A DNA stretch of 64,000 nucleotides from Halorubrum sp. PV6 (GTDB lineage Archaea > Halobacteriota > Halobacteria > Halobacteriales > Haloferacaceae), in NCBI RefSeq assembly GCF_003990725.2, contig NZ_CP030065.1, forward strand, positions 62,001-126,000, written 5' to 3'. Below, in pieces: positions 26,738 through 36,511 of the stretch. The notes beneath the pieces are model-generated. The model was not told the origin of the DNA. It did not search any database and saw nothing but the letters and a program-made list of their open reading frames with translations. Each line of letters starts with the position of its first letter. The stretch's first letter is position 1. The position numbers and the translations under genes were made by a program.

Positions 26738-28846
26738 TTAAAACCTGATCGATTGCTGCTCGGCGACCCGCAACCCGTCAACGTGGTCGCCTTCGACGAC
26801 GGCGACCCCGTACGGTCCTACGGCGACGCCTTTTGCCGATGCGTCTCTCTCGCCGCCGACCGCTCCCGTATCGATGGCGTCTCTGTCAGTGTCGTCGACG
26901 ACGAGCGCGTCGGCGTCGATGTCGGGGAGTCGGAGCTGGTCGCTCGTGAAGTTCGTTACCCACGTGTGGCCGCCGCGGTAGCCGATACGGACGCCGTCCG
27001 GGAGTCGCTCGGCGTGTCGGACGCCTGCGCGGTCGAGCAGGTTAGCCGCGAGCGTCTTGGCCAGCGCTGACTCGGGCCAGACCCCGCAGTAGGTGACGCG
27101 ACCGTCGCCGACCGCGTTGGTGACGACTGCCGGGCGACCGTCGGCCGGGCCGTCCATGTCGTACTCGTACTGCGTCTCGGCCGCCTCGGGCTCGAGCCAC
27201 TCGGCCCACGTTCGGAACGGGGTGGTCGTGTCGTTGTCGCCGTCGGGCGCGTCGACAGGCCGGACTGCCGCTTCGAGGCGTCGCGGGAGCGACTCGTGTT
27301 GGTCGACGGTCGCACCCACAAGATCGCTCAGGGGACCGGGCTGTGACGCCGGTCGGAGCTTGTTTTCCGCGTCTTTCACTCCCGTCCGGGGTCCGAAGAG
27401 TAGCTCGCCGCCGGCTGTGGCGTAGTTGGTCAGACGTTCGGAGAGGCTGTCGGTGACGAGGTGGAGCGCAGGCGCGACGACGGCCTCGTACCCCGAGAGG
27501 TCGGCGGTCGGCGGGACCACGTCGACCTGAACACCGTGGCCGCGCACAGCGCCGTAAAAGGCCTCTTGGAGCGCCCAGTAGTCGAAGTCGGGCGCATGTG
27601 GTTGGGCGTCGAGCGCCCACAGCGAGTCGTAGTCGAACACGACCGCAACTGGCGCGTCGACGTGGTCGGTCTCGCCGAGTGTATCGAACTCCCCGGATGT
27701 CTGTGTGGCGTCTGTGTACCCGCGGTCTGGGGAGCCGTCGGCCTTGCGGAGTCCGGCGTGATACTGTTCTTGGCCTTCGAGACAGCGCCGCCATCTAAAG
27801 TAAAGGACGGCGTCGGCACCGTGAGCCGCGGCGTGGTGTGCCCAGAGCCGCATCGCGCCCTCACCCGGTTGCGGGCAGTGTGGCGGCCAGTTGACATCTC
27901 CCGGCTGCTGTTCCATCACCCAGAACGGGCGGTCGAGCGCGCTTCGGTACAGGTCGTGGTCCATCCCTACCTGATCGGGGTCGCCGGCGCGCAGTTGGTC
28001 CGGAGACGCCTCGTCGGCGAAGCGGTCTTGGACGAATCCCGTCGGGTACGAGTCCCACGAAACGAGGTCGAGGTCGTCGCTCACGTCGTAGGCGTTCAGG
28101 GTTGGGAACCGCCCCATGAAATTGTGCGTGACGAACCAGTCGGGGTTAGCGTCGCGAATGAGGTCGGCGTGGAGGCGATTGTAGTCGACGACCGAGTCGC
28201 TGGAGAACCGGGCGTACGCGAGCAGTCGCGAGGGGTGATGCTCGGCCGGGGTCGGTCCCGGCGGATCGACCTCCTCGAAGGAGCTGTACTGTTGGCTCCA
28301 GAACCGATTCCCCCACGCCTCGTTGAGCTGGTCGACGTCGCCGTAGCGGTCGGCGAGCCACATCCGAAACGCGTCGGCACAGTCGTCACAGTAACACCTG
28401 ATGGTGCGATGACAGCCGAACTCGTTATCCGTCTGCCAGCCGGCGACGTGCGGCGAGTTGGCGTATCGCTCCGTCACGCGCTCGACGATTCGAGTCGTCT
28501 CCTCGCGGTAAGCCTCAGAATTAAAACAGTAGTGGCGGCGGCTGCCGTGTTCCTGGACCGTCCCATCTGGATCCTCTTGGCGGATCGACGGCCGCTCATC
28601 GACCAGCCACTTTGGCGGCGTCGCTGTCGGGGTACACAACACGACCTGCATTCCGTGGTCGCCGATGAGTTCGATGGCTTCGTCGAGCCACTCGAAATTG
28701 AACTCTCCGCGCTCGGGTTCAAGTACACCCCACGAGAACTCCGCCATTCGTACGTATTCGAGACCGGCGTCGGCCATCGCTTCCACGTCGCGTTCCCACT
28801 CTTCGCTCGGCCAGTGTTCCGGGAAATAACAGACACCAAGACGCAT
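26738..28846 (-). CDS. Beta-galactosidase, glycoside hydrolase family 42
   Basis: A 702-residue enzyme starting MRLGVCYFPEHWPSEEWERD. The acid/base glutamate lies in AGWQTDNEFGCH and the nucleophile glutamate in PFWVMEQQPGDVNWPPHC. Zinc-site cysteines of the family lie near CYCDDC. The trimerisation (flavodoxin-like) domain follows around residues 390-590 and a C-terminal beta domain comes last. The highly acidic surface is typical of haloarchaeal enzymes such as the cold-active H. lacusprofundi beta-galactosidase. There is no signal peptide, so it acts on imported beta-galactosides. It is divergent from the GH36 gene. Confidence 0.93.
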   Translation of the reverse strand: MRLGVCYFPEHWPSEEWERDVEAMADAGLEYVRMAEFSWGVLEPERGEFNFEWLDEAIELIGDHGMQVVLCTPTATPPKWLVDERPSIRQEDPDGTVQEHGSRRHYCFNSEAYREETTRIVERVTERYANSPHVAGWQTDNEFGCHRTIRCYCDDCADAFRMWLADRYGDVDQLNEAWGNRFWSQQYSSFEEVDPPGPTPAEHHPSRLLAYARFSSDSVVDYNRLHADLIRDANPDWFVTHNFMGRFPTLNAYDVSDDLDLVSWDSYPTGFVQDRFADEASPDQLRAGDPDQVGMDHDLYRSALDRPFWVMEQQPGDVNWPPHCPQPGEGAMRLWAHHAAAHGADAVLYFRWRRCLEGQEQYHAGLRKADGSPDRGYTDATQTSGEFDTLGETDHVDAPVAVVFDYDSLWALDAQPHAPDFDYWALQEAFYGAVRGHGVQVDVVPPTADLSGYEAVVAPALHLVTDSLSERLTNYATAGGELLFGPRTGVKDAENKLRPASQPGPLSDLVGATVDQHESLPRRLEAAVRPVDAPDGDNDTTTPFRTWAEWLEPEAAETQYEYDMDGPADGRPAVVTNAVGDGRVTYCGVWPESALAKTLAANLLDRAGVRHAERLPDGVRIGYRGGHTWVTNFTSDQLRLPDIDADALVVDDTDRDAIDTGAVGGERDASAKGVAVGPYGVAVVEGDHVDGLRVAEQQSIRF

Positions 28847-28974
28847 GGCCGACCCACTCTATCACGCCACGTAAGCGTTCGGATGGCCGACGGCTGCTTC
28901 GCTGTCTGCCGGTGATCAGCCGATTATGGCGCTGACGTGAGTGGCTATTTGTAGCGGGGTGCTGTGATTTGTGT

Positions 28975-30978
28975 ATGCGCGAACACTCTGTAGGTGCCAC
29001 CACGGTCACGTATGAGCCGGACAGACAGGAACTCGCGGTCGCAGACGACACCAGCGACCTACTCACCGGGGTCCTCCAAACGTCCGGTACTGCGGACGAC
29101 CATCCACAGGTTGTAGGCGTGTCACTGTCGGACGAAGCAGGCGGCGTCACCGTGACCTGCACGGTGGCGAACACGGGTAACGAGTCGATTCGCGGCGACG
29201 AGGTGGCGCTCTCGTTCAAGACCGCATTCGGGTCGGACGCGCGCGTGTACCGACACGGCTACCAGTCGTGGTCGTCGACGGGGACAGTCCCAGTCGGCGA
29301 GCGCTTTCCGGAAGAGGATCCGGACAACGCCCCGATGATGAACGACCTCGTGGCGCCGGAAGACGACCGCGTTAGTAGCTACCTAGCCGGATTCGTTGAG
29401 GACGACCGCGTTGTCACGGCCGGATTCCTCGAACACGACCGCTACTGCACCCGGTTCGATATCGACGACGACAACGGCGGTGTCGAGACGGTCCGCGCGG
29501 TGTGTCCGCTCGAGGGGACGCGCCTGGCGCCCGGCGAGCGCCTGACGCTGCCGCCGTTGTGGGTCGACGCCGACCGAGAACTCCGAGCAGGGCTCGCCGC
29601 GCTGGCTGACGAGATCGGGGACCGGATGGACGCACAAGTACCCGAGAATGCGCCGACCGGCTGGTGCTCGTGGTATCACTATTTCACCGACCTTACCGAG
29701 GCAGACGTCCGGGAAAATCTCGCAGAGCTTCGCGACTGGGAAATCCCGGTTGATGTCGTCCAGATCGACGACGGGTATATGGAGGCGTTCGGCGACTGGC
29801 GGTCCATCGCCGACGGGTTCGAGGATATGAGCGCTGTCGCGGACGACATCGTGACCGCGGGGTACCGACCGGGGCTGTGGCTTGCGCCTTTTTACGTGGA
29901 GGAAGGAGCCGACCTGTACGCTGACCACCCCGAGTGGTTCGTGACGGAGCCGACGGAGACGCCTTCAGACGGCCCCGAAACGCCGGTCGACGGCGGCTTT
30001 CGCGCCGGGTCGGAACTGTACGGGCTCGACACGACGCACCCGGAGGTCCTCGAGTGGCTGCGGGAAACCGTGTCGACGGTCGTCGACGAGTGGGGGTTCA
30101 CTTATTTAAAACTCGATTTCCTGTTTGCGGCGGCGCTGCCCGGCGAGCGCTACGACGCAGAGGCGACGCGGATCGAGGCGTACCGGCGCGGAGTCGAAGC
30201 GATTACCGAGGCGGCCGGCGACGACGTGTTCCTTCTGGGCTGTGGCGCGCCGATGGCCCCGAGCGTCGGCCTCTTCGACGCGATGCGTATCGGCCCGGAC
30301 ACCGATCCGACGTGGGAGACACCGGGTGAATCCGGCAGCCAGCCGGGACTGAAAAACGCGGTCAGAAACACCCTGAATCGGGACTTCCTACACCGCCGGT
30401 GGTGGCTCAATGACCCCGACTGTCAGCTGGTTCGAGACACGAGCGATCTCACCGCATCCGAGCGTGAGGCGTTCGCGGTGCTCGTTGCCGTGTCCGGCGG
30501 CGTAAACATGTTCTCGGACCGGCTTGCGGAAATCGACACAGCTGGTCGGCGGCTCCTCCAACGGTCCATCCCGCCAGCATCCGGCGGCGAGGTCATTGGA
30601 CTCGACGGAGAGAGGTTCCCGTCGCGGATTGTCTGCGATAGGCCAGGCGACGGCGCCACGACTGTTGCGTTGTTTAATTGGCAAAACAAGCGGTCGACTG
30701 TCCGATTCGACGCACACGAGTACGGCCAGGAGGGTGACCGAGTCATCTGGGACGGCCTCTCCGGTGAAGTCGTCGACGGTCAAGTCGTCGAGCGGGAGCT
30801 GGCGCCGCACGGCGCGGCTGTGTTTGCCGTTGTCTCTACGGATACTGGCGACCTACTCGGCGACGCCGCAACACTCACAGGGGGGTCCGACCGTGCATCG
30901 GAGGCAACTCTTCGGGATGGAACCATCGACGCGACCGTCGGCGGTGAAGCCCTGACATTCGCGCTCAACAGCGAGTGA
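28975..30978 (+). CDS. Alpha-galactosidase, glycoside hydrolase family 36
   Basis: The start is ATG 28975 (MREHSVGATTVTYEPDRQEL); a TTG two codons upstream is unlikely. The 667-residue protein has an N-terminal beta domain and a catalytic barrel with TGWCSWYHYFTDLTEADVRE, VVQIDDGYMEAFGDW, YLKLDFLFAAALPGERYDAE (the nucleophile aspartate in KLDF) and AMRIGPDTDPTWE (the acid/base aspartate region). It hydrolyses alpha-galactosides such as melibiose or raffinose in the cytoplasm. The 128-bp gap to GH42 holds both promoters. Confidence 0.9.
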   Translation: MREHSVGATTVTYEPDRQELAVADDTSDLLTGVLQTSGTADDHPQVVGVSLSDEAGGVTVTCTVANTGNESIRGDEVALSFKTAFGSDARVYRHGYQSWSSTGTVPVGERFPEEDPDNAPMMNDLVAPEDDRVSSYLAGFVEDDRVVTAGFLEHDRYCTRFDIDDDNGGVETVRAVCPLEGTRLAPGERLTLPPLWVDADRELRAGLAALADEIGDRMDAQVPENAPTGWCSWYHYFTDLTEADVRENLAELRDWEIPVDVVQIDDGYMEAFGDWRSIADGFEDMSAVADDIVTAGYRPGLWLAPFYVEEGADLYADHPEWFVTEPTETPSDGPETPVDGGFRAGSELYGLDTTHPEVLEWLRETVSTVVDEWGFTYLKLDFLFAAALPGERYDAEATRIEAYRRGVEAITEAAGDDVFLLGCGAPMAPSVGLFDAMRIGPDTDPTWETPGESGSQPGLKNAVRNTLNRDFLHRRWWLNDPDCQLVRDTSDLTASEREAFAVLVAVSGGVNMFSDRLAEIDTAGRRLLQRSIPPASGGEVIGLDGERFPSRIVCDRPGDGATTVALFNWQNKRSTVRFDAHEYGQEGDRVIWDGLSGEVVDGQVVERELAPHGAAVFAVVSTDTGDLLGDAATLTGGSDRASEATLRDGTIDATVGGEALTFALNSE

Positions 30979-31206
30979 CGCACGGCGCCGATCAGCTCTA
31001 ATCTGTCAATTTCAGACTAATGAGGTATGGTCCTGCTGCTGTCGATTCCATCGAATGGTATTAAAGCGGCTCGTTACCGATCCGGTAGCGAGCCGTTGTC
31101 CGGTCTGACTTCGATGGCGGACGCCGACTGCCGCGGGTGTCCGCGGCGGCCGCCCGATCCCATCACCGAAGTTATGTACGGCTACACAGTGTTGACCTGT
31201 ATAGGA

Positions 31207-31845
31207 ATGAGCGAGGTTGCCGCGCGCGAGCGCATCTTAGAGACGGGTATTGTCGCGATTATTCGTGGGATCGAACCGGATGTGTGCAGCGAGGTCGTCG
31301 ATGCCATCGCAGCGGGCGGTGTCGATGCGATCGAAATAACAGCTAACACACCCGGCGCAGTCGAAATGATCCGGCGGCTGTCAGCCGAGCACGACGACGT
31401 CGCTATCGGCGCTGGCACGGTTATCGATGCCGAAACCGCCCGGGCCGTCCAACTGGCAGGCGCGGAGTTTGTCGTCACGCCGACAGTCAATGCGGACGTC
31501 ATCGAAACGTGTAACCGGTACGAAACGCCCATCGCGACCGGTGTGATGACGCCGACAGAAGCGCTCACAGCCACGGAGGCTGGCGCTGACTTCTGTAAGC
31601 TGTTCCCCGCTTCGACCGTGGGTCCCAAACAGGTAAGCGCTATCAACGGACCGTTACCGGAGGTCTCGTTGATCCCGACAGGCGGCGTCTCGCTGGACAA
31701 CGCCGCGGCGTTCTTCGACGCCGGCGCCGTCGCCCTCGGCGTCGGCAGTGCGATCGTCGACGGCGACGCAATCGACAACGGGGAGTTCGGCGAGCTGACC
31801 GAGGCCGCAAGCGAGTTCACAGCACTGGCGGAGACGCACCGATGA
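31207..31845 (+). CDS. kdgA: 2-keto-3-deoxy-(6-phospho)sugar-acid aldolase
   Basis: The start is ATG 31207 ([20 protein letters not shown]). The frame is open 180 bp further upstream, but that part does not resemble the family. The 212-residue class I aldolase has E in [17 protein letters not shown], and the Schiff-base lysine in [12 protein letters not shown], with [20 protein letters not shown] for the phosphate-binding loop. It cleaves KDPG or KDPGal to pyruvate and glyceraldehyde 3-phosphate. Its stop overlaps the ATG of the kinase pseudogene. The 228 bp upstream hold only a probable promoter. Confidence 0.88.
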   Translation: MSEVAARERILETGIVAIIRGIEPDVCSEVVDAIAAGGVDAIEITANTPGAVEMIRRLSAEHDDVAIGAGTVIDAETARAVQLAGAEFVVTPTVNADVIETCNRYETPIATGVMTPTEALTATEAGADFCKLFPASTVGPKQVSAINGPLPEVSLIPTGGVSLDNAAAFFDAGAVALGVGSAIVDGDAIDNGEFGELTEAASEFTALAETHR

Positions 31846-32378
31846 CGGGCAGTCTCGTCACGTTCGACGAGACGATGCTCCGCTTGAACCCGCCGTCTGG
31901 AGAGCGCTTGGAAACCGCCACGTCGTTGGAGTTCCGAACGGCCGGCGCCGAAAGCAACGTCGCGATTGCGGCCGCCCGGCTCGGCGCGCCGGCAGTGTGG
32001 CTCTCGAAGCTCCTCGACTCGCCGTTCGGGCATCGAGTCACGAATGAGGTCAGGCACCACGGCGTCGAGCCGGGTGTCGCGTAGGTCGACGAAGCGCGGC
32101 AAAGTGTCTACTACATCGAGGAGGGCTCCACTCCGAGGGGGGCGACTGTCATTTAGGACCGCGCCGACGCGGCGATCACAACGGCCACACCGAGCGAAAT
32201 TGATGGGGGTAAAATCGCTGATGCTAACGTGTTTTACATGAGCGGGTTCACGCCAGCGCTCTCGCCGACGCTCGCGGAGATGACGGCCGACCTGTTAGCG
32301 GCTGCGAGGCAGGCTGGCACGACGACAGCGTTCGATCTCAACTACCGGTCGAAGCTCTGGTCGCCAGAGGAGGCCTAA
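31842..32378 (+). pseudogene. kdgK: kdgK-like sugar kinase, two stops and 3' truncation
   Basis: A PfkB-family 2-keto-3-deoxygluconate/galactonate kinase starts at ATG 31842 ([20 protein letters not shown]). The single frame is broken by TAG after HGVEPGVA and by TAG after TPRGATVI, and continues with [20 protein letters not shown] and [15 protein letters not shown]. It then stops at 32378, where an unrelated toxin-like gene begins on the other strand. The ATP-binding C-terminal half is absent. The pathway step that phosphorylates the keto-deoxy acid is therefore not supplied here. Confidence 0.82.
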
Positions 32379-32838
32379 CAGCAGTGTGAGTCGCTCTTTC
32401 CTGATAGGTGGGACGGACATCTTCGAGAAGTTCCTCGACGATTTCCCAGAGGATCAGAGAGGGAGTTTCGTGTTCGAATGTGATCCCCCATCGGTCCTCA
32501 GTAGTGGCGGTTGAGTACTGGACATGCGCCTGTCCGAGATCGGGATGATCCTCGTCTTGGTGCCAGCCGGCGTGAAAGCCTGTGTTTGGGTCCGTGTAGT
32601 TGACACGGAACCAATCGTCTGGGTCCTGTCGATACCACTTGACGGTTAGTGCTGGTGACTCAGGGGCTGTCGGGGGATCAAGACGAGCCGGATCGAAAAT
32701 TGCTCGCAGCTGCGTGGCCTCGATATCATCCGGAACGAACTCAACCGTCGAAATCTGCGGTACGCGATCAAGGATGTCTCGCTTCAGTTGCCCATAGAGG
32801 TTCGCGTTCGGATCACCACCGGGATGCGGGACAGACAT
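32338..32838 (-). CDS. TumE-like putative toxin, module copy 2
   Basis: The 166-residue frame begins [20 protein letters not shown] and contains [40 protein letters not shown] and VQYSTA, aligning with copy 1 (FHKDADHPDLGSCHIQLN). The last 15 or so residues run antisense to the kdgK remnant, so the natural C-terminus was lost and replaced at the junction near 32380. It follows its truncated partner gene by 3 bp. Activity is doubtful without an intact partner. Confidence 0.55.
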   Translation of the reverse strand: MSVPHPGGDPNANLYGQLKRDILDRVPQISTVEFVPDDIEATQLRAIFDPARLDPPTAPESPALTVKWYRQDPDDWFRVNYTDPNTGFHAGWHQDEDHPDLGQAHVQYSTATTEDRWGITFEHETPSLILWEIVEELLEDVRPTYQERATHTAVRPPLATRASTGS

Positions 32839-32841
32839 CCG

Positions 32842-33234
32842 TTAGCTGTTGGCCTTCGCAGACTCTGTCGTCGGAGCGAGGAAGTCCCATTCGCGGATGG
32901 CGAAGCCGACGATCTGAATACGCCGCTGAAGCTGCCCCCACTCACGGGCGATCTCGCGGCGACGGTCTTCCTCGTCAGCATCAAGGGACTCGTCAGCGAG
33001 CGTTCCGCGAAGCTGGTTCGGTGACTCAACGCCGAATTCGCCCTCCCAGTCACGGACCTGCGTCTTCATCTCGGCGAGACGGTCGGTGAGTTCTTCGACA
33101 GTGTGCCCGCTGTCTCGAAGCCGCATCGCCTCCTGCATCGCTTGGCGGCGATGAATGGAGTTACGGGACGGATCAACGGCAAAGATGAGTTTACGGGTGA
33201 CGTCACCGACGAAGCTTAGCCCCAGCAGGCTGAG
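32842..33234 (-). pseudogene. Putative antitoxin, N-terminally truncated, copy 2
   Basis: The minus-strand frame runs from a TAA at 33235 to its stop at 32842. It carries RKLIFAVDPSRNSIHRRQAM, HTVEELTDRLAEMKTQVRDW and IQIVGFAIREWDFL, the coiled-coil half of the DUF7342-like partner. No winged-helix domain and no good start codon are present; the first ATG is at 33138. The 5' part was therefore lost, and an orphan HicB gene lies immediately upstream. Confidence 0.55.
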
Positions 33235-33263
33235 TTAGTTTTCCTACGCCGTTTGAATAGGCG

Positions 33264-33497
33264 TTACGAGAACTCGGTCTCTTCGAGACCCCACTCTTCG
33301 AGATCCTCATCGGTGACGGGTTCTCCACCGCCTTCGTGAAGTTCGATCGCCTCCGCAAGCATCCGGAGCGCTTCCGCTTTCGTCTCGCCGAAGGAGGCGA
33401 CACCGGTCTCGATATCTCTCGCAGTGATCGAGCCGTCATCCTCGTGAGTGAACTCGACGCCTTCCCCGTTGGCTGCGTCGCGTGTCGCACTTGCCAT
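33264..33497 (-). CDS. HicB family antitoxin-like protein, no HicA partner
   Basis: The start is ATG 33497 (MASATRDAANGEGVEFTHED). The 77-residue protein reads DGSITARDIETGVASFGETK then AEALRMLAEAIELHEGG, the partial RNase-H-like HicB fold, and ends DEDLEEWGLEETEFS. HicB normally neutralises a HicA RNase encoded beside it. Neither flank holds a HicA frame, so it is an orphan antitoxin or a regulator. Confidence 0.72.
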   Translation of the reverse strand: MASATRDAANGEGVEFTHEDDGSITARDIETGVASFGETKAEALRMLAEAIELHEGGGEPVTDEDLEEWGLEETEFS

Positions 33498-33600
33498 ACT
33501 CTTTTTTCGTGGACCGTTCGAATAAGCGTTCTGTCGGATGCGACTGAGAGGATGGACAGACAGCACCGCTACAAAAGCAGAACGCGGACTGACCGATGAA

Positions 33601-33770
33601 TTACGAAAACACCGACGGCTCAGCATACGCGATCGGATCGTGTGGCCCGGCGTTCCGAAACGCCTCGAGCCGGAACGCACAGACGTCACACGTCCCGCAC
33701 GCTGGCTTCCTCATCACGGTAACACGACCACGTCATCTCGTACGGCACACCGAGCTCTAACCCACGCTCG
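33601..33770 (-). pseudogene. 3' fragment of a second queC-like gene, frameshifted
   Basis: This segment aligns along its whole length with the 3' end of queC (36764-36930). It encodes ERGLELGVPYEMTWSCYRDE, then after a one-base shift PACGTCDVCAFRLEAFRNAG and IAYAEPSVFS with the same stop position. It is clearly diverged from queC at the nucleotide level, so it is not a simple target duplication of the present gene. It may be the scar of an older queC allele or of an integration at the queC 3' end. The stretch 33771-33906 holds only the upstream region of the next gene. Confidence 0.72.
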
Positions 33771-33906
33771 CAGGTCGCCCCGCGTTCGGGCACGAGATGT
33801 GTCATCGGCCTGCCTGTCCGAGCACCAAATGAAACGCACCGTACACCAGCTCGCAGATATATGATTGATACAAAAATATATCGAGACTCGTTCCGTAGAA
33901 GCGTCC

Positions 33907-34434
33907 ATGAGCGAGTTCGACCCGGCTCCTGACTCAGCGGTAGAGACGCCACGCTGGCAGGACAGAACGGATACATTCAGCCGTGTCTACGATGTCGTTC
34001 TCGGTCTCACGTCACCGACGACGTACACAAATGTCGCAGAGCTCGCAGACTGCTCTCCAAACGCAGCAAAAAAGCACCTCGATCGCCTTACAGAGATGGG
34101 TATTGCCCGCGCCGATACTGACAGCCGCCCGGCCAGGTATCAGCGACACGACGGATATCTCGAGTGGCAAGAGGCGAGTCGGATCGCTACGGACCTCTCT
34201 GTCGATGCGATTCTCGACCGCGTCGAAGCGCTCGAACAACGACGGACAGAGTACGAAGACGAATTCGGCACCACCGACCCAGCAACCGTTGCAGTGTTCG
34301 ACGCTGAGGACCATGAGACGATCCACGACCGCATGACCGCAGTAAGCGACTGGCAAGGTGTCATTCGAGATATTCGACTCTACGAACTCGCTCGCCAACT
34401 CTCACAGAACGACGGGCATCTGATCCCCGCCTGA
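33907..34434 (+). CDS. Winged-helix putative antitoxin, module copy 3
   Basis: The start is ATG 33907 (MSEFDPAPDSAVETPRWQDR). The 175-residue protein has a winged helix (RVYDVVLGLTSPTTYTNVAE then LADCSPNAAKKHLDRLTEMG, YQRHDGYLEW) and a helical tail (ILDRVEALEQRRTEYEDEFG; RDIRLYELARQLSQ). It is the same two-part plan as copies 1 and 2. It appears intact, while its partner gene, one base downstream, is split by a transposon. An AT-rich promoter lies at 33855-33885. Confidence 0.68.
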   Translation: MSEFDPAPDSAVETPRWQDRTDTFSRVYDVVLGLTSPTTYTNVAELADCSPNAAKKHLDRLTEMGIARADTDSRPARYQRHDGYLEWQEASRIATDLSVDAILDRVEALEQRRTEYEDEFGTTDPATVAVFDAEDHETIHDRMTAVSDWQGVIRDIRLYELARQLSQNDGHLIPA

Positions 34435-34886
34435 GATGAGTCCGCCTCCGGAGGATTCAGCGGCTGGCTCTACGGGTCCACCCGATCGACAAACGTTACG
34501 CCTGCTCGAACAACAGTTGATGACGGACCCACTTGTTGCTGACACCCAGTTCGACCCTGATGCGTACGAACCGCGATTGCTCACTGCAACCCTAGACACT
34601 GAACAGTATCCCGACGCGGTGGCTACCGCCAGAGTCGATATCCGGTGGTTCACCACTGGTGATTTTTCCATTCACTACGTCGAGACTCGGGGAGATAACA
34701 CCCACTGGGAGTGCCGCTGGGATCGGCATCCAAATACACACAACACTCGACTCCATTTCCACGAACCGCCAGCCGGAACGGACATCTCAGATCTCGACCT
34801 TCCTTCGATTGACCTCCTCCCGCGCCTAAAGACGCGGGAATCCCACCACGGGATTTCAGGCCGAGCGTCTGCTCGACCCTACGGTT

Positions 34887-36125
34887 TCAAGACGCATACG
34901 TCCCAAGCGTCGCCTGCTGGGTGTCAGCATCGGCTTGGCTGTCTTGTGGGGCGGTCAAACGCCCCCCATCCTCAGCCGAGTCATCGTCGTTCTCGTGTCC
35001 TCTGAAACGACTCTCTCCGCTGAGGTAGCGGTCTACGATGTTCACCGCTCCGTTCACATCCGCTTGATACTCGCCCATCCAGCAAGCGTCGTTCGTACAC
35101 TTGAACGTCGCCTGTCGCGGGCGGTATCCCACCTCACCGCAAGCGTGGCACTCCTTCGAGGTGTTGCGCGGGTTCACCGTCTCCACCGGGATACCCTTCT
35201 CGACGGCTTTGTATCGAATCTGTGCGTGGAGTTTGGCGAATCCCCATCCGTGGAGACGCCGGTTCATGTACTCGCCGTAGTCCATCGACTCCCGTATATA
35301 CGTTAGGTCTTCCAGAACGAGAACGGGGTTCTCGACGGACTCGGCGTATTCCACGACTTCACAGGTGACGCGGTGGAACACGTCGTCTATCTGTCTCCAC
35401 ACGTCATCCCCGAAGGACTCCGCGATACGCTCGCTACCGCGCTTCTGAAGCCGCCTTGTGGCGGTGAAGTAGGTCTTGCGGAGCCGACGAACGGTCTTCC
35501 CCTCGTCGGCCCACAGTTCGGGAGCGGTCGGAGAACCGTGGTCGTCGCGGTGACACACCGTGACGAGCGACGCTTCCCCAATATCGACACCGATGGGCGT
35601 CGGTTCCTCAACGGACGCCTCGAAACCATCCTCCACGTCGCGGGTGGCGGTGACGTGGAGGAACCACGTCCCATCCCGCTCGAACAGCCGACTCTCCCCC
35701 ATCTCCGCGTCACCAGCGTTCAACGCTTCCAGCCAGTCTCGCTGTTCGGGATTCGGCTGTGCTGGCATCCAGAGGTGGTAGTCCTCGTGGTGCGGGATTT
35801 TGACGTACCACTCGATTGCGTTCTCGGGCTTGTGGTCGAGCCGTAGCCCCTCGTTCGTGAAGCGGACAGGGTGGTCGTCGTGAAGTTCGCCCGCGTTGTA
35901 CGTCGTCGTCAACTGCGGGACGTACTTCTTGAGCGCGTTCTTCGCGTACCCGCTCAGGTGGTAGTTGACCACCACGTCGTTCGCTTCGGTCTGCGTGGTA
36001 CATCGGGCGTCGAAGGCATCTTGGAGGGCGTGCTGGTACGTCTCTCGCGTCTCACGGAGTTTCCGCCGCTTGTGGGCGTTCGGCTCTACCAGTTTGAGTT
36101 CGAGCGTCTTCGTGAGTTCGATCAC
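34887..36125 (-). CDS. tnpB: TnpB, RNA-guided nuclease of IS200/IS605 element
   Basis: The 412-residue protein starts at GTG 36125, overlapping the tnpA stop (GTGA). The RuvC acids are present in PIGVDIGEASLVT, VLVLEDLTYIRE and YQADVNGAVNIVDR; the zinc ribbon is CHACGEVGYRPRQATFKC with a final C in TNDAC. The N-terminal helix-turn-helix region (LELKLVEPNAHKRRKLRETR) is intact. It would be guided by RNA transcribed from the right end, at present reading into the disrupted toxin-like gene. It is diverged from the TnpB at 15006. Confidence 0.9.
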   Translation of the reverse strand: MIELTKTLELKLVEPNAHKRRKLRETRETYQHALQDAFDARCTTQTEANDVVVNYHLSGYAKNALKKYVPQLTTTYNAGELHDDHPVRFTNEGLRLDHKPENAIEWYVKIPHHEDYHLWMPAQPNPEQRDWLEALNAGDAEMGESRLFERDGTWFLHVTATRDVEDGFEASVEEPTPIGVDIGEASLVTVCHRDDHGSPTAPELWADEGKTVRRLRKTYFTATRRLQKRGSERIAESFGDDVWRQIDDVFHRVTCEVVEYAESVENPVLVLEDLTYIRESMDYGEYMNRRLHGWGFAKLHAQIRYKAVEKGIPVETVNPRNTSKECHACGEVGYRPRQATFKCTNDACWMGEYQADVNGAVNIVDRYLSGESRFRGHENDDDSAEDGGRLTAPQDSQADADTQQATLGTYAS

Positions 36126-36511
36126 GAATCGCCCTCCTTGTGTTGCTGGACGTAGTTCTTGACTGTCTCACTTGAAACGTGCCCGGCGGTCCCTGCGTAG
36201 TAGCCTCGCGCCCATCCGATTTTCTCGCCGTCGTGGTCGGCGTATCGGTGGTTGTACTTGCGCGAGGAGATACCCTTGAACCAGTTGGCGAGTAGCGCCG
36301 GTTCGTTCTTGGGCGGACTACTGACGAACAGGTGAACGTGGTCGGGCTGTACGGTAAGGTCGAGAATTTCGACGCCTTTGTCGTCGGCTATTTCGTGGAG
36401 GATGGTTCGCACACGGTCTGCGACCTCGTTGACGAGTACCGAGTTGCGGTACTTCGGCAACCACACTATGTGGTAGTTGAGGTTGTAAGTCGCGTGCCGT
36501 GTGGTCTTCAT
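36122..36511 (-). CDS. tnpA: TnpA, Y1 HUH transposase of IS200/IS605 element
   Basis: The start is ATG 36511 (MKTTRHATYNLNYHIVWLPK), four codons inside a GTG alternative. The HUH motif is in LTVQPDHVHLFVSSPP and the catalytic tyrosine in VKNYVQQHKEG; the conserved KGISSRKYNHRY stretch is present. It cuts and joins single-stranded transposon ends at the subterminal hairpins. The length of 129 residues is normal. Confidence 0.93.
   Translation of the reverse strand: MKTTRHATYNLNYHIVWLPKYRNSVLVNEVADRVRTILHEIADDKGVEILDLTVQPDHVHLFVSSPPKNEPALLANWFKGISSRKYNHRYADHDGEKIGWARGYYAGTAGHVSSETVKNYVQQHKEGDS

Noticed and set aside
27461-28915. 484-codon plus-strand frame opposite the GH42 gene
   Set aside because: It is antisense to a complete enzyme with catalytic motifs and shows no independent protein signature.
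31027-31206. 60-codon N-terminal extension of the aldolase frame
   Set aside because: The extension does not resemble the family; the ATG at 31207 gives a normal-length aldolase.
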